Assembly: GCA_022925895.1 (NCBI GenBank)
Contig: JAKSYS010000447.1
Coordinates: forward strand, 1 to 51,822
Direction: 5' to 3'
DNA from: Fragilaria crotonensis
Lineage: Eukaryota > Bacillariophyta > Fragilariophyceae > Fragilariales > Fragilariaceae
DNA length: 51,822 bases
Shown: positions 21,662 through 31,149 of the stretch, one piece after another
Position numbering within the stretch: the stretch's first letter is position 1
How the letters are laid out: every line of letters starts with the position of its first letter
Notes under the pieces: model-generated
Database searches by the model: none
What the model was told of the DNA's origin: nothing
The model's input: the letters and a program-made list of their open reading frames with translations, nothing else
Program-made: the position numbers and the translations under genes

Positions 21662-22289
21662 GTAAGTTTTGTTTAAGCGTCTGCTTATAAACATTCTTTG
21701 CAGTGGCTGCAACGCTCTCAATAATGCTCGTTTCAGATTTGTAATTGGAGCATATTTAAGTTAAGAAACGGTCGGAAGTATGAAATTGGTCGCCATTCTT
21801 CACGTCTTAACAACGACCGAAAACTCCCAGATCCGGCTTGCAAATCGTTGTTTCCTTCGTCACCTGGTAAGTCTCGTTTCAAAGTCTTCTACTAACTAGT
21901 ATTCTTCGTATTGTAATGTACTCAAAAACGCTCGCTTCAGATTTGTAATTGAGTGACTGGGTGTCATGAAATTCATACTCCAACCACGACCGAAGATTTG
22001 GTTTCCGGTTCGCAAATCGTTGTTTCGTTTCAAAGTCTTCTACAAACTATTCTTTGTATTGTAATGTGCTCAAAAACGCTCGTTTCAGATTCGCAATTGA
22101 GTAAATTTTAGAAAAGTAATGGTTGGAAATGCGAAGTTGGGTGTCATGAAATTCATGCTCCAACCCCAACCGAAAATTTGGTTTCCGGTTCGCAAATCGT
22201 TGTATCTTTTGTCACCTGGTGCATCTCCTTTAAAAGTCTTTTACTTAACATTCTTTGTATTGTTTTATGATCACCAGCGCTTGTTTTAG
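21662..22289 (+). other. U4 tandem exon/intron-like modules (four copies)
   Basis: Intron-like segments end in TTCAG or TTTAG at 21736, 21940, 22088 and 22289. The second (21867-21940, 74 nt) begins GTAAGT, has TACTAAC at 21890-21896 and ends CTTCAG, a textbook spliceosomal pattern. Exon-like blocks of about 130 nt share ATTTGTAATTGAG, GGTCGGAAATG and CCGGTTCGCAAATCGTTGT. No frame stays open across the blocks, so a spliced non-coding RNA or untranslated leader is more likely than a protein. Confidence 0.5.
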
Positions 22290-22476
22290 ATTTTTAATTG
22301 AGTAATCTCTAGCAAAGTTATGGTCGGAAATGCAATGAGGAGCATTGTTGGAGGTTCCGATTGTAGTAACATGCCGTGGCATCTCATACAAGTGAGTAAA
22401 AAAAATTCAGTACCGGTAGATAATCGGATAGTTAACTTTCTTACTGAATTAAGTCAAAAACCACTGAATTCAGTTA

Positions 22477-22707
22477 CCTAAGGAGAAGGGGCTGTTTCTA
22501 GATAAAAAGTCCTCAAGTATGAATGCCTGGTGGTACCGAGTTCCATACGACCAATGCAGTGTGAACAATCCTGGCAATGCTTTCCATTGGACTTGCTGTA
22601 TAAAAATCTATCTCACCCCATCCTCATCATGTTTACAAAAACAAATGCAATTGTTCTTGTGGATCACCCACCAGAGTTTGAACCGGTAACGCTTTTCACT
22701 TTCTCTC
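22477..22707 (+). repeat. Unit U5 of the CCTAAGG family, array deleted
   Basis: Begins CCTAAGGAGAAGGGGCTG like U3, but jumps from GTATGAATGC directly to CTGGTGGTACCGAG, losing most of the motif array; one motif remains. It includes a gene start (MFTKTNAIVLVDHPPEFEP near 22629) and is cut at TCTCTCCCT by U6. A second copy is at 38259-38489. Confidence 0.8.
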
Positions 22708-22735
22708 CCTAAGGCAAAGGGGTTCGAACTGGTTA
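22708..22735 (+). repeat. Unit U6 stub of the CCTAAGG family
   Basis: CCTAAGGCAAAGGGG start, only 28 bp before X copy C begins. The continuation is seen after the second copy at 38490. Confidence 0.75.
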
Positions 22736-23091
22736 TAAATTTACTCGTATCGTTTCTACGTACATAAGAGCACATCTAAAAGGATGAACGAAGGGTTTCC
22801 AGAACTCTTTCGTATCGACTCGACCATTGCCAACGGGACTTTATACTCCCACAATGATGCCAAAACAAACACAACAAAGAATGAGCGGAAGGGAGGCGCA
22901 AAAACTCATCGGTTGGATGGTGAATTTTCACCATCATCGTTCAATTCCTACACACTCTCATGGTATTCTCTCTACACAGTTGATCCACCCATTGTTGCAG
23001 CGAAATGTTCAGGAGTGAACGATACTGTGCACCTACCTACTACTGGTACCGTGAATGTACCTACCATGAGCAGCCTTCCTACCGTGCACCT

Positions 23092-23247
23092 GGCATGTCC
23101 GAAGATCGGGAAAGGACGGGCAGTCGCCATCAGACAGACGAACACGAGACACAGACAGACGAACACCACGACACAACACAACACAAGATACGAATTGCTC
23201 ACAATCCGAACGAACTCGAATCGACAAAGACACTACTCTAGTTAATC
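23092..23247 (+). repeat. Split direct repeat A1 of the Ngaro element
   Basis: Starts GGCATGTCCGAAGATCG and ends CTCTAGTTAATC. It matches A2 at 29454-29607 except for a 2-bp gap near the start. Confidence 0.9.
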
Positions 23248-23553
23248 TGGCCTCTCCCCCGACCCGACTTGAACCACAGACGCAATGGAGGGGTCAGACG
23301 ACGCTCGCTCACCGATGACGATGACCTTGACGTGGTTGGACGTTTTCAGGAAGCTCGACCAGTGGGAGGTCGTCGAAAAGCTCAGCGCTTTGAATTCGAA
23401 GACGAACTCGGTCAGTACAAATTCTACAGGATTCGTACACTTGTGCTCTCCGGAAGTCGCCCACCTTATGGTAAACACGCACGGAGTCATCCGACTCTTT
23501 CACCACTTCCACCACGACGCTGACGATGGACTCAACGACGGGACGAACGCCCT

Positions 23554-25483
23554 TTGGGCACTGATGGGGCTGGCGGCTTCGCCGCCGCCATGGCGGTCGA
23601 CACGAAACAGGTCGTAGAGCGACACATCGGAACGCCTTTTGATTGGTCGAGGATGCTCTCGTGGAATTCTACGTCGGACGTACTGGCGGCGATCAATGAA
23701 TCTCTGACGACACGTGCCCAGGTGTCAGGCGTCAGCACCGGAGCCACGCGCGAAGCCGAGCCAGCCGGCACCCTGCCGACTGCAACCAGAGGACGACCGA
23801 AGAAAGGAAGCGGAACGAAGCACCGGGCGAAGCCAAGCAAGCCAGTCGAAGCGAGCGAGGACGACACAGACGACGTCACGGTCGTCGGGTTCACGATGAA
23901 GCCCACCGTCCCGGTGCCGGCCTTCATCGCAGCCGCCATCATGGACACTTACGTCACCGCGCCAGAGGAGCTCGCCCTACTGATCGTCAACGCCATTAAA
24001 CAGAGAGCGAGCGAGGACCCAGACCCGTCCAGAGCAACCATCCGCGCGGAGGCAGCCTCTTACATCCCGCGGTGGGTCCTCAGCGTAGCGGTAAACTCGA
24101 GGAGGACCCGGGACCGACAAAGCGAGGTGGCGGCATCAAACGCATACTCCAAACGATCGGACGAATGGGCGAAATCGCTACACCTCAAGCATCTGGCGGT
24201 CAGAGCTAGGAGCCTCATTCGGACGGACGACCATGCCAGCACGCCAGGACGCACAGAGGACGCCATTCGAAACCTGTCAACGTTACTGGAGCGACAGGCA
24301 GCAAACGCAGCGACCTCGTCCCCCCAAACGTCGAAGACAGGCTTTGACTCTTTCCCGCCGTCGACGAAACGAATGGTCCTTTTCGTGTCCGAAAGGGACG
24401 CCGACAGGATGATTCGCAGCCGCCCGGTCCAGTCTTTCTCGGACATCCTGACGCTTAGCAACGTGGCCTACGTACAAAACCACATCCACCACTTCTTGAG
24501 GAACACCAAAGGTCGAGACGCGTTCATTCCCATGGGCTTCTGCGCCGCAATCCGCACCGCTTCTTTCACGGCCGACACACCTGACCGGCCAGGGGCCTTC
24601 AGCCTCTTCTGTTGCGGTCCCCAGACGTTCGCCCGAGCAGCAGCGATCGGGCGAGAAGCCTCTGATCACGCCAGCACCCTTGTGCAAATGCAACTCAAGA
24701 CGACCGACACGACCACGGGCTTCTCGGAGAAGGACATCAAGAGCATGACAAAACTCAACTTCACGGTGCCGAAAGATTTTCACGAACTCGCGCGGCTTAT
24801 CGAGAACATGAGCGGAGTGCTGGAGCTCCTTTCGGAGCCAATTCCCGCTCACACACATGTTGGACGAGTGGAGCCGTTTCCTGACCAGGGCGGTCGGCTC
24901 CACACTGGCGACGCCCGCCAGCTAGCGCACGCTGACCCTCAGCCGCGTGCAGGTTAGGTTGGTTCATCGAAAACGCATGCAACAATACCTAGTTCTCTGC
25001 GCTGGAGTCGAACACGAGGACGAGATCAACCCAGCACTCCTAGAATTCAGGTCCACCCGGCAGCAGTTGGAGGACGGCGCCTTTGTCTTCCCGGCCTGCG
25101 ACTTCCTCAAGGAGCGGCTGGGACGTGGAGTCGACCAAAAGGGCGACTCGCAGCCTGTAGCCGCCGCCGGGAGCGCTCGAGCCGGACGTCGCGGGCAACC
25201 CGCGGACGCAGTCACAAACCCACAGCAGGACCTTTTCCCGAGAGACGCGAACGACACTTGGCAGGTGTTCCTCGATCACGTCCGAAGTGGAGGACCGATC
25301 CCGAACATGTGCTGCAGGTGGCACCTAAACGGGAAGTGCGTCAAGAGCTGTTTCTTGAGCGCCTCGCACGTCGCCCTCACGACCGAACAGACGACCGCCG
25401 TACGAGCGTGGATAGAGCAGTGCCGGGCGCGCATGCGCCGCCCTCGTCCGACGCGACGCCGCCCAGCAAGAAAACAAAATTAG
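23554..25483 (+). pseudogene. Ngaro gag-like protein with CCCH-type finger, frameshifted
   Basis: First part 23554-24957 (467 codons), then a frameshift near 24880-24950 into 24947-25483. No enzyme motif is seen; position ahead of RT indicates a Gag-like nucleic-acid-binding role. A Cys/His cluster near 25310-25365 (CCRWHLNGKCVKSC then H five residues on) resembles a CCCH finger. The N-terminal third is Ser/Thr/Pro-rich with a basic patch (RGRPKKGSGTKHRAKP). GC-rich codon use sets it apart from the AT-rich surroundings. Confidence 0.6.
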
Positions 25484-25962
25484 GACCCTCTGCATCTGCT
25501 TACTTCCAGCCCGCCTTCGTCGCACAGCCGTCGCAATGGGCGTTCGACCAGGAACGGTCGACGGCCGAGTTCCACAACAGACGCCACGTAGGACGCCCCG
25601 GACTTTATCGGAATCTGCCGCCCGAGACAGTCCCGCGGGAACCCACGCGCACGAACCTTCTCGCCCCGCCACGTCGCCGACGCCCCGCATCTCGCCAGCC
25701 CGCGACGACCCGTCACGAAACGAAGTCGGGCCTGAGCGCTACGCTCCCGCCCTCGACTCGCCACCGACCGACCACCCGTGGCGCGCGCATTGTCGCCCGG
25801 AGACGCCCACGACGCGCCGACATCAGCCCTCGCAGACACGCCACGCCCGCTTCCCGGTAAGTTCCCATCGTTGGTGCCATTGCCGACGATCCCGCTCCCG
25901 AACGTCGACTCGCCGTTCCCACGACTCCCGAACCACGCCTGGCCGATGCCCTTGCCACTATT

Positions 25963-28366
25963 TTGCACTCCGGCCAACCGCGCACCCACGCGACGGAGTT
26001 TCGCTTCGACTGGACGCACGACGCCGCCCGCCACAACCTCGCGGTGCTCAAACGGTACGCCCTCGACCTCGACGCCGCCCTTCGGGCCCAGCCGTTCAGC
26101 GCCCTGACGCCGGGATCCGAGTTTCGCCCCACCGAACTTCTCGCCCCGCTCCTGTCCGCCCACCCCCTCTGGCCGCGTTTTCAGGAGCGCATCTCCGAAG
26201 GGGCCGAGTTCCCGCTTCGCGAGATCTCGGATTCTGACCGCCTCGCGGACGTGCGCGCCAACTTAGCTCGCGGCAATCACAAATCGGCCCGAGGCCACGA
26301 GGCAAAGTTGATATCCATGCTGAAGGACGAAGCCTCAAGGGGTTGGCAGCTACCACTGCCGCGAGAAGCCGCCTTAGAGATCAAGGGATGCGAGGTCGCG
26401 CCTCTGGGGATGGTCGCGCAGACGTCGATCGACGAGAAAGGAAATTCAATAGAGAAACTCCGACTGACACATGACCAGTCATTCAGCCCGAGCGGAGTGG
26501 CAGGACGAAGCGTAAATGAACGCGTGGACACATCCCAACTGACAGAAGCACGTTTCGGAAAAGCATTCAGCAGACTCATGTACCACATCTCGTTCCTGCG
26601 CCAACTATGGCCAGACGAGCCTATCTGGATGACGAAGGTCGACTGCAAATCCGCCTACAGACGAATCCATCTCAAAGCAGCCACAGCCATGAAGTCCTGC
26701 ACGAGTATCGACGACCTGCTGTTAGTGGCGCTGAGGATGACGTTCGGTGGAGCGCCAAACCCATCGCAATGGAGCGACGTGTCGGAGATGATCACGGACT
26801 TGGCAAACGACCTTGTCCGCAGGGACGACTGGGATCCGAGCGTCTACCACTCGCCGCACCAGCACCTCCTGGACACCGAAGGGGCAGTGGACAATGACAA
26901 AGGGTCGGTCGACAAAATGAGTGTTTTCGGCAAGGCGGACTACTTCGCAGTGAACTATCCACCCTACGACGACCTCCCTCGCTTCGACTGCTACCTGGAC
27001 GACATTTTTGGGGCCTTCAACCCCCGCGACGCAGAAAAGAGCGCTGCCGCGATCCCGCTGGCGCTCCACCTGGTCGGGAGGCCTTGCGACCCCGAGGTTA
27101 AGGAGACTTTTCCCAGAGACGATATCCTTGCGATCCCAAAGTTCCTGGCCGAGGCCAAACCATCCGAGAGGAAGATGATCCTCGGATGGATCGTGGACAC
27201 ACGCCGCTTCGTCGTCGCACTGCCTCACGATAAGCACATGAGCTGGACGCAAGCCGTTGACAGGATGCTGACGCACAGACATGCCTTCGTGACGACGAGA
27301 CCTAGAGACGACCCTCGGACGTTTTAGCCACGCCGCCTACGTCATCCCTTACGCAAGACACTTTATGGGAAGGCTATACAAGGCCTGCGAGCGTTCGAAG
27401 CAGGCCGGGAAGGCGAGACTGACCAAACCCCAACTGGACGACCTGATTCTGTGGAAGGCTTTCCTTCAGAAGGCGTCGCGAGGTATCTCGATCAACAGGC
27501 TGGTTTGCCGGTGGCCGACGCGCATAGTGAGGGTGGACGCATGCCCACAAGGCATCGGAGGCTACTGCCTCAAGAGCGGCCTGGCGTGGCGATATCAGCT
27601 ACCAGAGCACCTGCTGGGGCGAGCGACCCTAAACACTCTCGAGTTCCTTGCTGCCTTTGTGGGGATGATCGTGGAATTCCACGAAGGGGCCGCGTGGACG
27701 GACGAAGACGTTCTGCTCAGTCAGGGAGACAGCACCTCAGCAGCGGGATGGCTTGCTAAGTCGAACTTCAACGACGATTGTCCGCTTCACCTGACGATAG
27801 CCCGAGCGTTCGCTGATTTCTGCCTCACGCACGAGATAGACCACTACACGCAGTGGTTCCCCGGGAAAGAGAACAAGGTGGCGGACATGCTCTCCCGAGA
27901 TTTCGCTCTAGACGACGCGGCACTGACAGACTTGATCACGAAAACTGCTCACCGTTTGTTCCACAGAACTTCAGGATCATCCCTTTGCGGCCAGCCCTTA
28001 TTTCGCAGATTGAGGCTGGCTGCAGCTGCTGCCCAAAACGCAGCTCTTGCCGACTCAACCCGTGCCAAGCGCGATAGCAGCTGGCGCTGTTACGAAAGAT
28101 TCCTCGGACGAATCGACGGAGTCGGAGGGAGCCTTTCTCCAAGGACTCGGACGAGAAGCGAAAGCAGAAACGTTCGCCTGCTTCGCCGCCGCCCTTCGGG
28201 ACGGACGGCTTCGCCCCGACAACCTCAGGAAGCTGGCAATGGACCCTTGTCCGGTTCCATTCGTGCCACCCTCGACGGTGTGGCTCAGGCCTTCAGGCTT
28301 AACAAATTTGAGAGCCCAATCCACGACGCCGCCGGACGACTCGACCCCTTCTGGCTTTACAACTGA
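25963..28366 (+). pseudogene. Ngaro reverse transcriptase and RNase H, frameshifted
   Basis: The RT part is open from 25963 to 27327 and may extend upstream in frame. Motifs: LRLTHDQSFSPSG, VDCKSAYRRIHL with the first catalytic Asp, and FDCYLDDIFGAF with the YLDD box near 26990. A frameshift near 27300 moves to 27365-28366, which holds RNase H: VRVDACPQGIGGYCL, the TLEFLA Glu, LSQGDSTSAAGWL and the terminal ENKVADMLSRD. All RNase H acidic residues are present. The DIRS/Ngaro RT lineage is supported by the arrangement with a recombinase immediately downstream. Confidence 0.8.
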
Positions 28367-28369
28367 AAC

Positions 28370-29260
28370 GTTACGCCGACGAGGACCCAGGACCTACCCC
28401 ACAGCAGGCGCTGCCGTTAGAGGTGATTCAAAGGTTCGATCCTGGGCAAGAAACGAGACGGACATCGCTATTGGACAACTTGTGGTGGTCGCGTTCTTTT
28501 CGCCATGAGGTCGTGCGAATATTCCGATGTCGGAAGCCGACGGACGACATCAGTGATCAGAGTGGACGACGTTCGTTTCCGACAGAAGGGACAGGACCTG
28601 CAGACAACCGACCGAGGACAACTGGAGAATGCCGACACCGTGTCGATCACCTTCCGGCGACAAAAGAACGGGGACAAAGGCGCGACAGTGACTCAGCATC
28701 GAAACGACAGGCAGGGACAAACGGACATCTGCCCCGTCCGCGTGCTAGCGGACCTGACGACGAGGGTACGGAGTTACGATTGCCATTCACGGACGAACCC
28801 GAAGATTAACGCCGTCAGGACGCAGGACTCAGACGAACCCCAACACATCTCTTCCAAGTCCATACTGAGGCAGCTCAGGATGGCGACGACTCTCGCAGGG
28901 GAGGAGAGGCTTGGCCTCCAGGCGAGTGGCATCGGCACTCACTCGATCAGATCAGGCGCCGCGATGGCCATGCACCTCGCCGGAGTTCCAAGTGAGACGA
29001 TTCAGATGGTGGGGAGGTGGCGAAGCCAGACGTTCATGAGATACCTCCGAATTCAAGTGCCGGACTCGACACTCGGAGTAGCCGCACGCATGACGAGTCG
29101 ACAATCTTTCTACACGATCGCCCCAGATTCTGCGGACGAACGACAACCGGAAAATGGCGGAAACCAGGTCGACTCACAATCGCGCGACGGACCCCCGCTA
29201 GATAACTATCACGGGACCGACACCGCGAGACGAACCAGGAGAGAGAGACAAAACTATTAG
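28370..29260 (+). pseudogene. Ngaro tyrosine recombinase
   Basis: Catalytic residues are in the expected order: Arg in MRSCEYS (about 28505), the H-X2-R box in GTHSIRSG (about 28940), the GRW position, and the nucleophile Tyr in RYLRIQV (about 29040). The N-terminal part lies in other frames upstream; a one-base shift in a T-run just before 28505 separates it. The last 104 bp of the gene lie inside direct repeat B1, so the repeat carries the recombinase C-terminus. It would integrate circular cDNA. Confidence 0.8.
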
Positions 29261-29453
29261 GACCAGATTCCGATGCCATCTATTTATTTCTACTAGTCTC
29301 ACGAGCACAAAAGAGAAACGAGAATGACCACAGACAACACACGAATCGACGCGACAGTGCGCGAGACAACGGTACGACGAAACCACGAAGCAGACGACTC
29401 ATCCGACTAAACGGACTTAGAGAAATTTGGACAAGACTCGGAATTTATTTCGT
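29157..29453 (+). repeat. Split direct repeat B1
   Basis: 297 bp, identical by eye to B2 at 29697-29993. Ends AATTTATTTCGT, directly followed by A2. Confidence 0.95.
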
Positions 29454-29607
29454 GGCATGTCCGAAGATCGAAAGGACGGGCAGTCGCCATCAGACAGACG
29501 AACACGAGACACAGACAGACGAACACCACGACACAACACAACACAAGATACGAATTGCTCACAATCCGAACGAACTCGAATCGACAAAGACACTACTCTA
29601 GTTAATC
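29454..29607 (+). repeat. Split direct repeat A2
   Basis: Matches A1. An 89-bp unique spacer separates A2 from B2. Confidence 0.9.
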
Positions 29608-29696
29608 CCACCCACCCACACCTCCTCTCCTGGCCCGATGCCTAGGTTCATCGGCGCCCCTGGCGCCGGTTACCTCCTGGCCATGCTCTGCATGGG

Positions 29697-29993
29697 GCGG
29701 AAACCAGGTCGACTCACAATCGCGCGACGGACCCCCGCTAGATAACTATCACGGGACCGACACCGCGAGACGAACCAGGAGAGAGAGACAAAACTATTAG
29801 GACCAGATTCCGATGCCATCTATTTATTTCTACTAGTCTCACGAGCACAAAAGAGAAACGAGAATGACCACAGACAACACACGAATCGACGCGACAGTGC
29901 GCGAGACAACGGTACGACGAAACCACGAAGCAGACGACTCATCCGACTAAACGGACTTAGAGAAATTTGGACAAGACTCGGAATTTATTTCGT
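29697..29993 (+). repeat. Split direct repeat B2, right end of the Ngaro element
   Basis: Identical to B1. Its end, TTTATTTCGT at 29993, is followed by the interrupted X sequence ACCTACTGCG. Confidence 0.95.
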
Positions 29994-30007
29994 ACCTACT
30001 GCGAACC

Positions 30008-30140
30008 TGCCTACCGTGACCCTGCCTACCGTGACCCTGCCTACCGTGACCCTGCCTACCGTGACCCTGCCTACCGTGACACTGCCTACCGTGACCCGGC
30101 CTACCGTAACCCTGCCTACCGTAACCCTGCCTACCATGAA
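30008..30140 (+). repeat. 15-bp minisatellite CCTGCCTACCGTGAC
   Basis: About nine near-perfect 15-bp copies. Related CCTACC(A/G)TG repeats lie left of the Ngaro insertion (23020-23091), so the array was split by that insertion. It encodes five-residue repeats in whichever frame is read. Confidence 0.9.
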
Positions 30141-30435
30141 CCCAACCATCCAGTATGAGTACTCCAAGTACACCCTTGTTCAGCAATGTGACTACCCTCC
30201 TATTCAGTATTGCAAGTACACACCTTTCCAGTACTCCACCAAGAACACACCTACCCCTATTCAGTACTCAAAGTACACCCATATCCAGTACTCCGAGTGC
30301 AACCCTGTCCAACACTCCAAGTGCTACACGAACCCACCTCCCAGCATGAACAAGCATATGTTTTTCCATGAGCAGTATTGTTTGGAACCCTTCTTTCCTC
30401 ATTTTAGCCATCCTCCCTACATCACATTGGGATAG
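30016..30435 (+). CDS. Repetitive hypothetical ORF in X copy C
   Basis: A 139-residue ORF: an N-terminal (Leu-Pro-Thr-Val-Thr) repeat from the 15-bp minisatellite, a middle rich in QYSKYT-type repeats, and a C-terminal FFPHFSHPPYITLG that matches the ORF at 219-767. Before the Ngaro insertion the frame could have continued upstream. Function unknown; coding status uncertain. Confidence 0.35.
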   Translation: MTLPTVTLPTVTLPTVTLPTVTLPTVTRPTVTLPTVTLPTMNPTIQYEYSKYTLVQQCDYPPIQYCKYTPFQYSTKNTPTPIQYSKYTHIQYSECNPVQHSKCYTNPPPSMNKHMFFHEQYCLEPFFPHFSHPPYITLG

Positions 30436-30669
30436 TTCTCATCTTCAGTGGCACCTCCCAGGTGCCTTTTTCTCTGTTGGCCGTGCTCCCTCGGGGGTCG
30501 TGTCTAACCGTGTGGGTCGAGTGTCTCCAATCATAGGCACCGCGGCAGCACATAAAATAGATGTTAGGTTTTTTTTTTATTCTTTGTATTGTAATGTGCT
30601 CAAAAACGCTCGTTTCAGATTCGCAATTGAGTAAATTTTAGAAAAGTAATGGTTGGAAATGCGAAGTTG

Positions 30670-31084
30670 TGTGAGACCCTCTCTAGTACGGCAGATCCAC
30701 AAACCTTGACCCGCTTGGGAGTCGGGTTAGTGCGGAACCGACGGGAACAGAAGAGAGGGAACACGACAACACAATGAACAAGAGCGTGGCGATGTTGAGA
30801 GGTGCGCGTCGCAAAGGGGTCGATGTCGGTGATGGTGATGTCGTGTGTCGTTGGCGTGGACGAAGCAATAACTGTACCTCTTCACCCTTACGATCGTAGA
30901 CCGGCAAGAATGCAGTGGAGGTAATAGTTTTAAGCTAAGTTAGAAGTTGTGTGCCGATGAAGTACACCGGCTTAAACTATACTAGTCGGAGTGGCGCGTC
31001 ATACAAGACACGACCATAGATGGTATACTGTGCGCAGTTGAACAATAGCACAGTATCCAAGAATGTAGGAGATATGCACTGACA
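30670..31084 (-). repeat. 3' LTR of the copia element
   Basis: 415 bp, TG...CA ends on the plus strand. Aligns without difference to 37501-37915. Confidence 0.95.
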
Positions 31085-31095
31085 CACTCCCCCAT
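31085..31095 (-). promoter_or_regulatory. Copia polypurine tract
   Basis: Reads ATGGGGGAGTG on the minus strand, immediately before the 3' LTR; it would prime plus-strand synthesis. Confidence 0.75.
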
Positions 31096-31149
31096 TGTAA
31101 GCCGAGGCATGCAATGAGCAACAGAAGTGCATCTTGATAGAGAAGAACA

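Larger units (their letters stand above)
21395..22476 (+). repeat. Unit U4 of the CCTAAGG family (module type)
   Basis: Begins CCTAAGGGGGCGGGCTG. The motif array is at 21454-21555, a short ORF-like leader follows, then four exon/intron-like modules (21662-22289) and an AT-rich end that stops at the U5 start. From 22049 rightwards it is duplicated at 30579-38517. Confidence 0.8.
22049..22735 (+). repeat. 687-bp direct repeat, copy D1
   Basis: Starts ATTCTTTGTATTG and ends CGAACTGGTTA. The same sequence with one extra T recurs as 30579-30669 plus 37921-38517 (688 bp), itself split by a copia element. D1 and D2 directly abut the two ends of X copy C (22736-30578). Confidence 0.9.
23092..29993 (+). 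mobile_element. Ngaro/DIRS-type tyrosine-recombinase retrotransposon, 6.9 kb
   Basis: The structure is A1 (23092-23247), coding region, B1 (29157-29453), A2 (29454-29607) and B2 (29697-29993): the split direct repeats that define the Ngaro group. The coding order is gag, RT, RNase H, then tyrosine recombinase. There is no target duplication: the flanks GTGCACCT and ACCTACTGCG join as uninterrupted X sequence if one ACCT is shared. The B1-A2 junction equals the expected circular junction of B2 to A1. Such elements insert a circular cDNA by recombination rather than by an integrase. Confidence 0.9.
22736..30578 (+). mobile_element. X-family retroposon copy C (0.94 kb) with Ngaro element nested inside
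   Basis: Outer parts are 22736-23091 and 29994-30578. The right part ends with the family tail (CCGTGTGGGTCGAGT, CGGCAGCACATAAAATAGAT, GTTAGG and ten T at 30569-30578). The left boundary is where direct repeat D1 stops. Both parts share CCTACCGTG-type short repeats. This is the longest X copy with both ends visible. Confidence 0.7.

Noticed and set aside
16838-22735. Helitron interpretation of the helicase units
   Set aside because: No TC start, CTRR end with hairpin, or Rep domain was seen; the fixed CCTAAGG left end and variable right end do not fit, and the helicase motifs look RecQ-like rather than Pif1-like.
24283-24903. 206-codon minus ORF and other long ORFs inside the Ngaro element
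   Set aside because: Shadows created by the GC-rich codon use of gag, RT and recombinase, which carry the recognisable motifs on the plus strand.
29947-30186. Gly-Arg-Gln-Gly-His repeat protein on the minus strand
   Set aside because: A translation of the 15-bp minisatellite; any frame gives a five-residue repeat.
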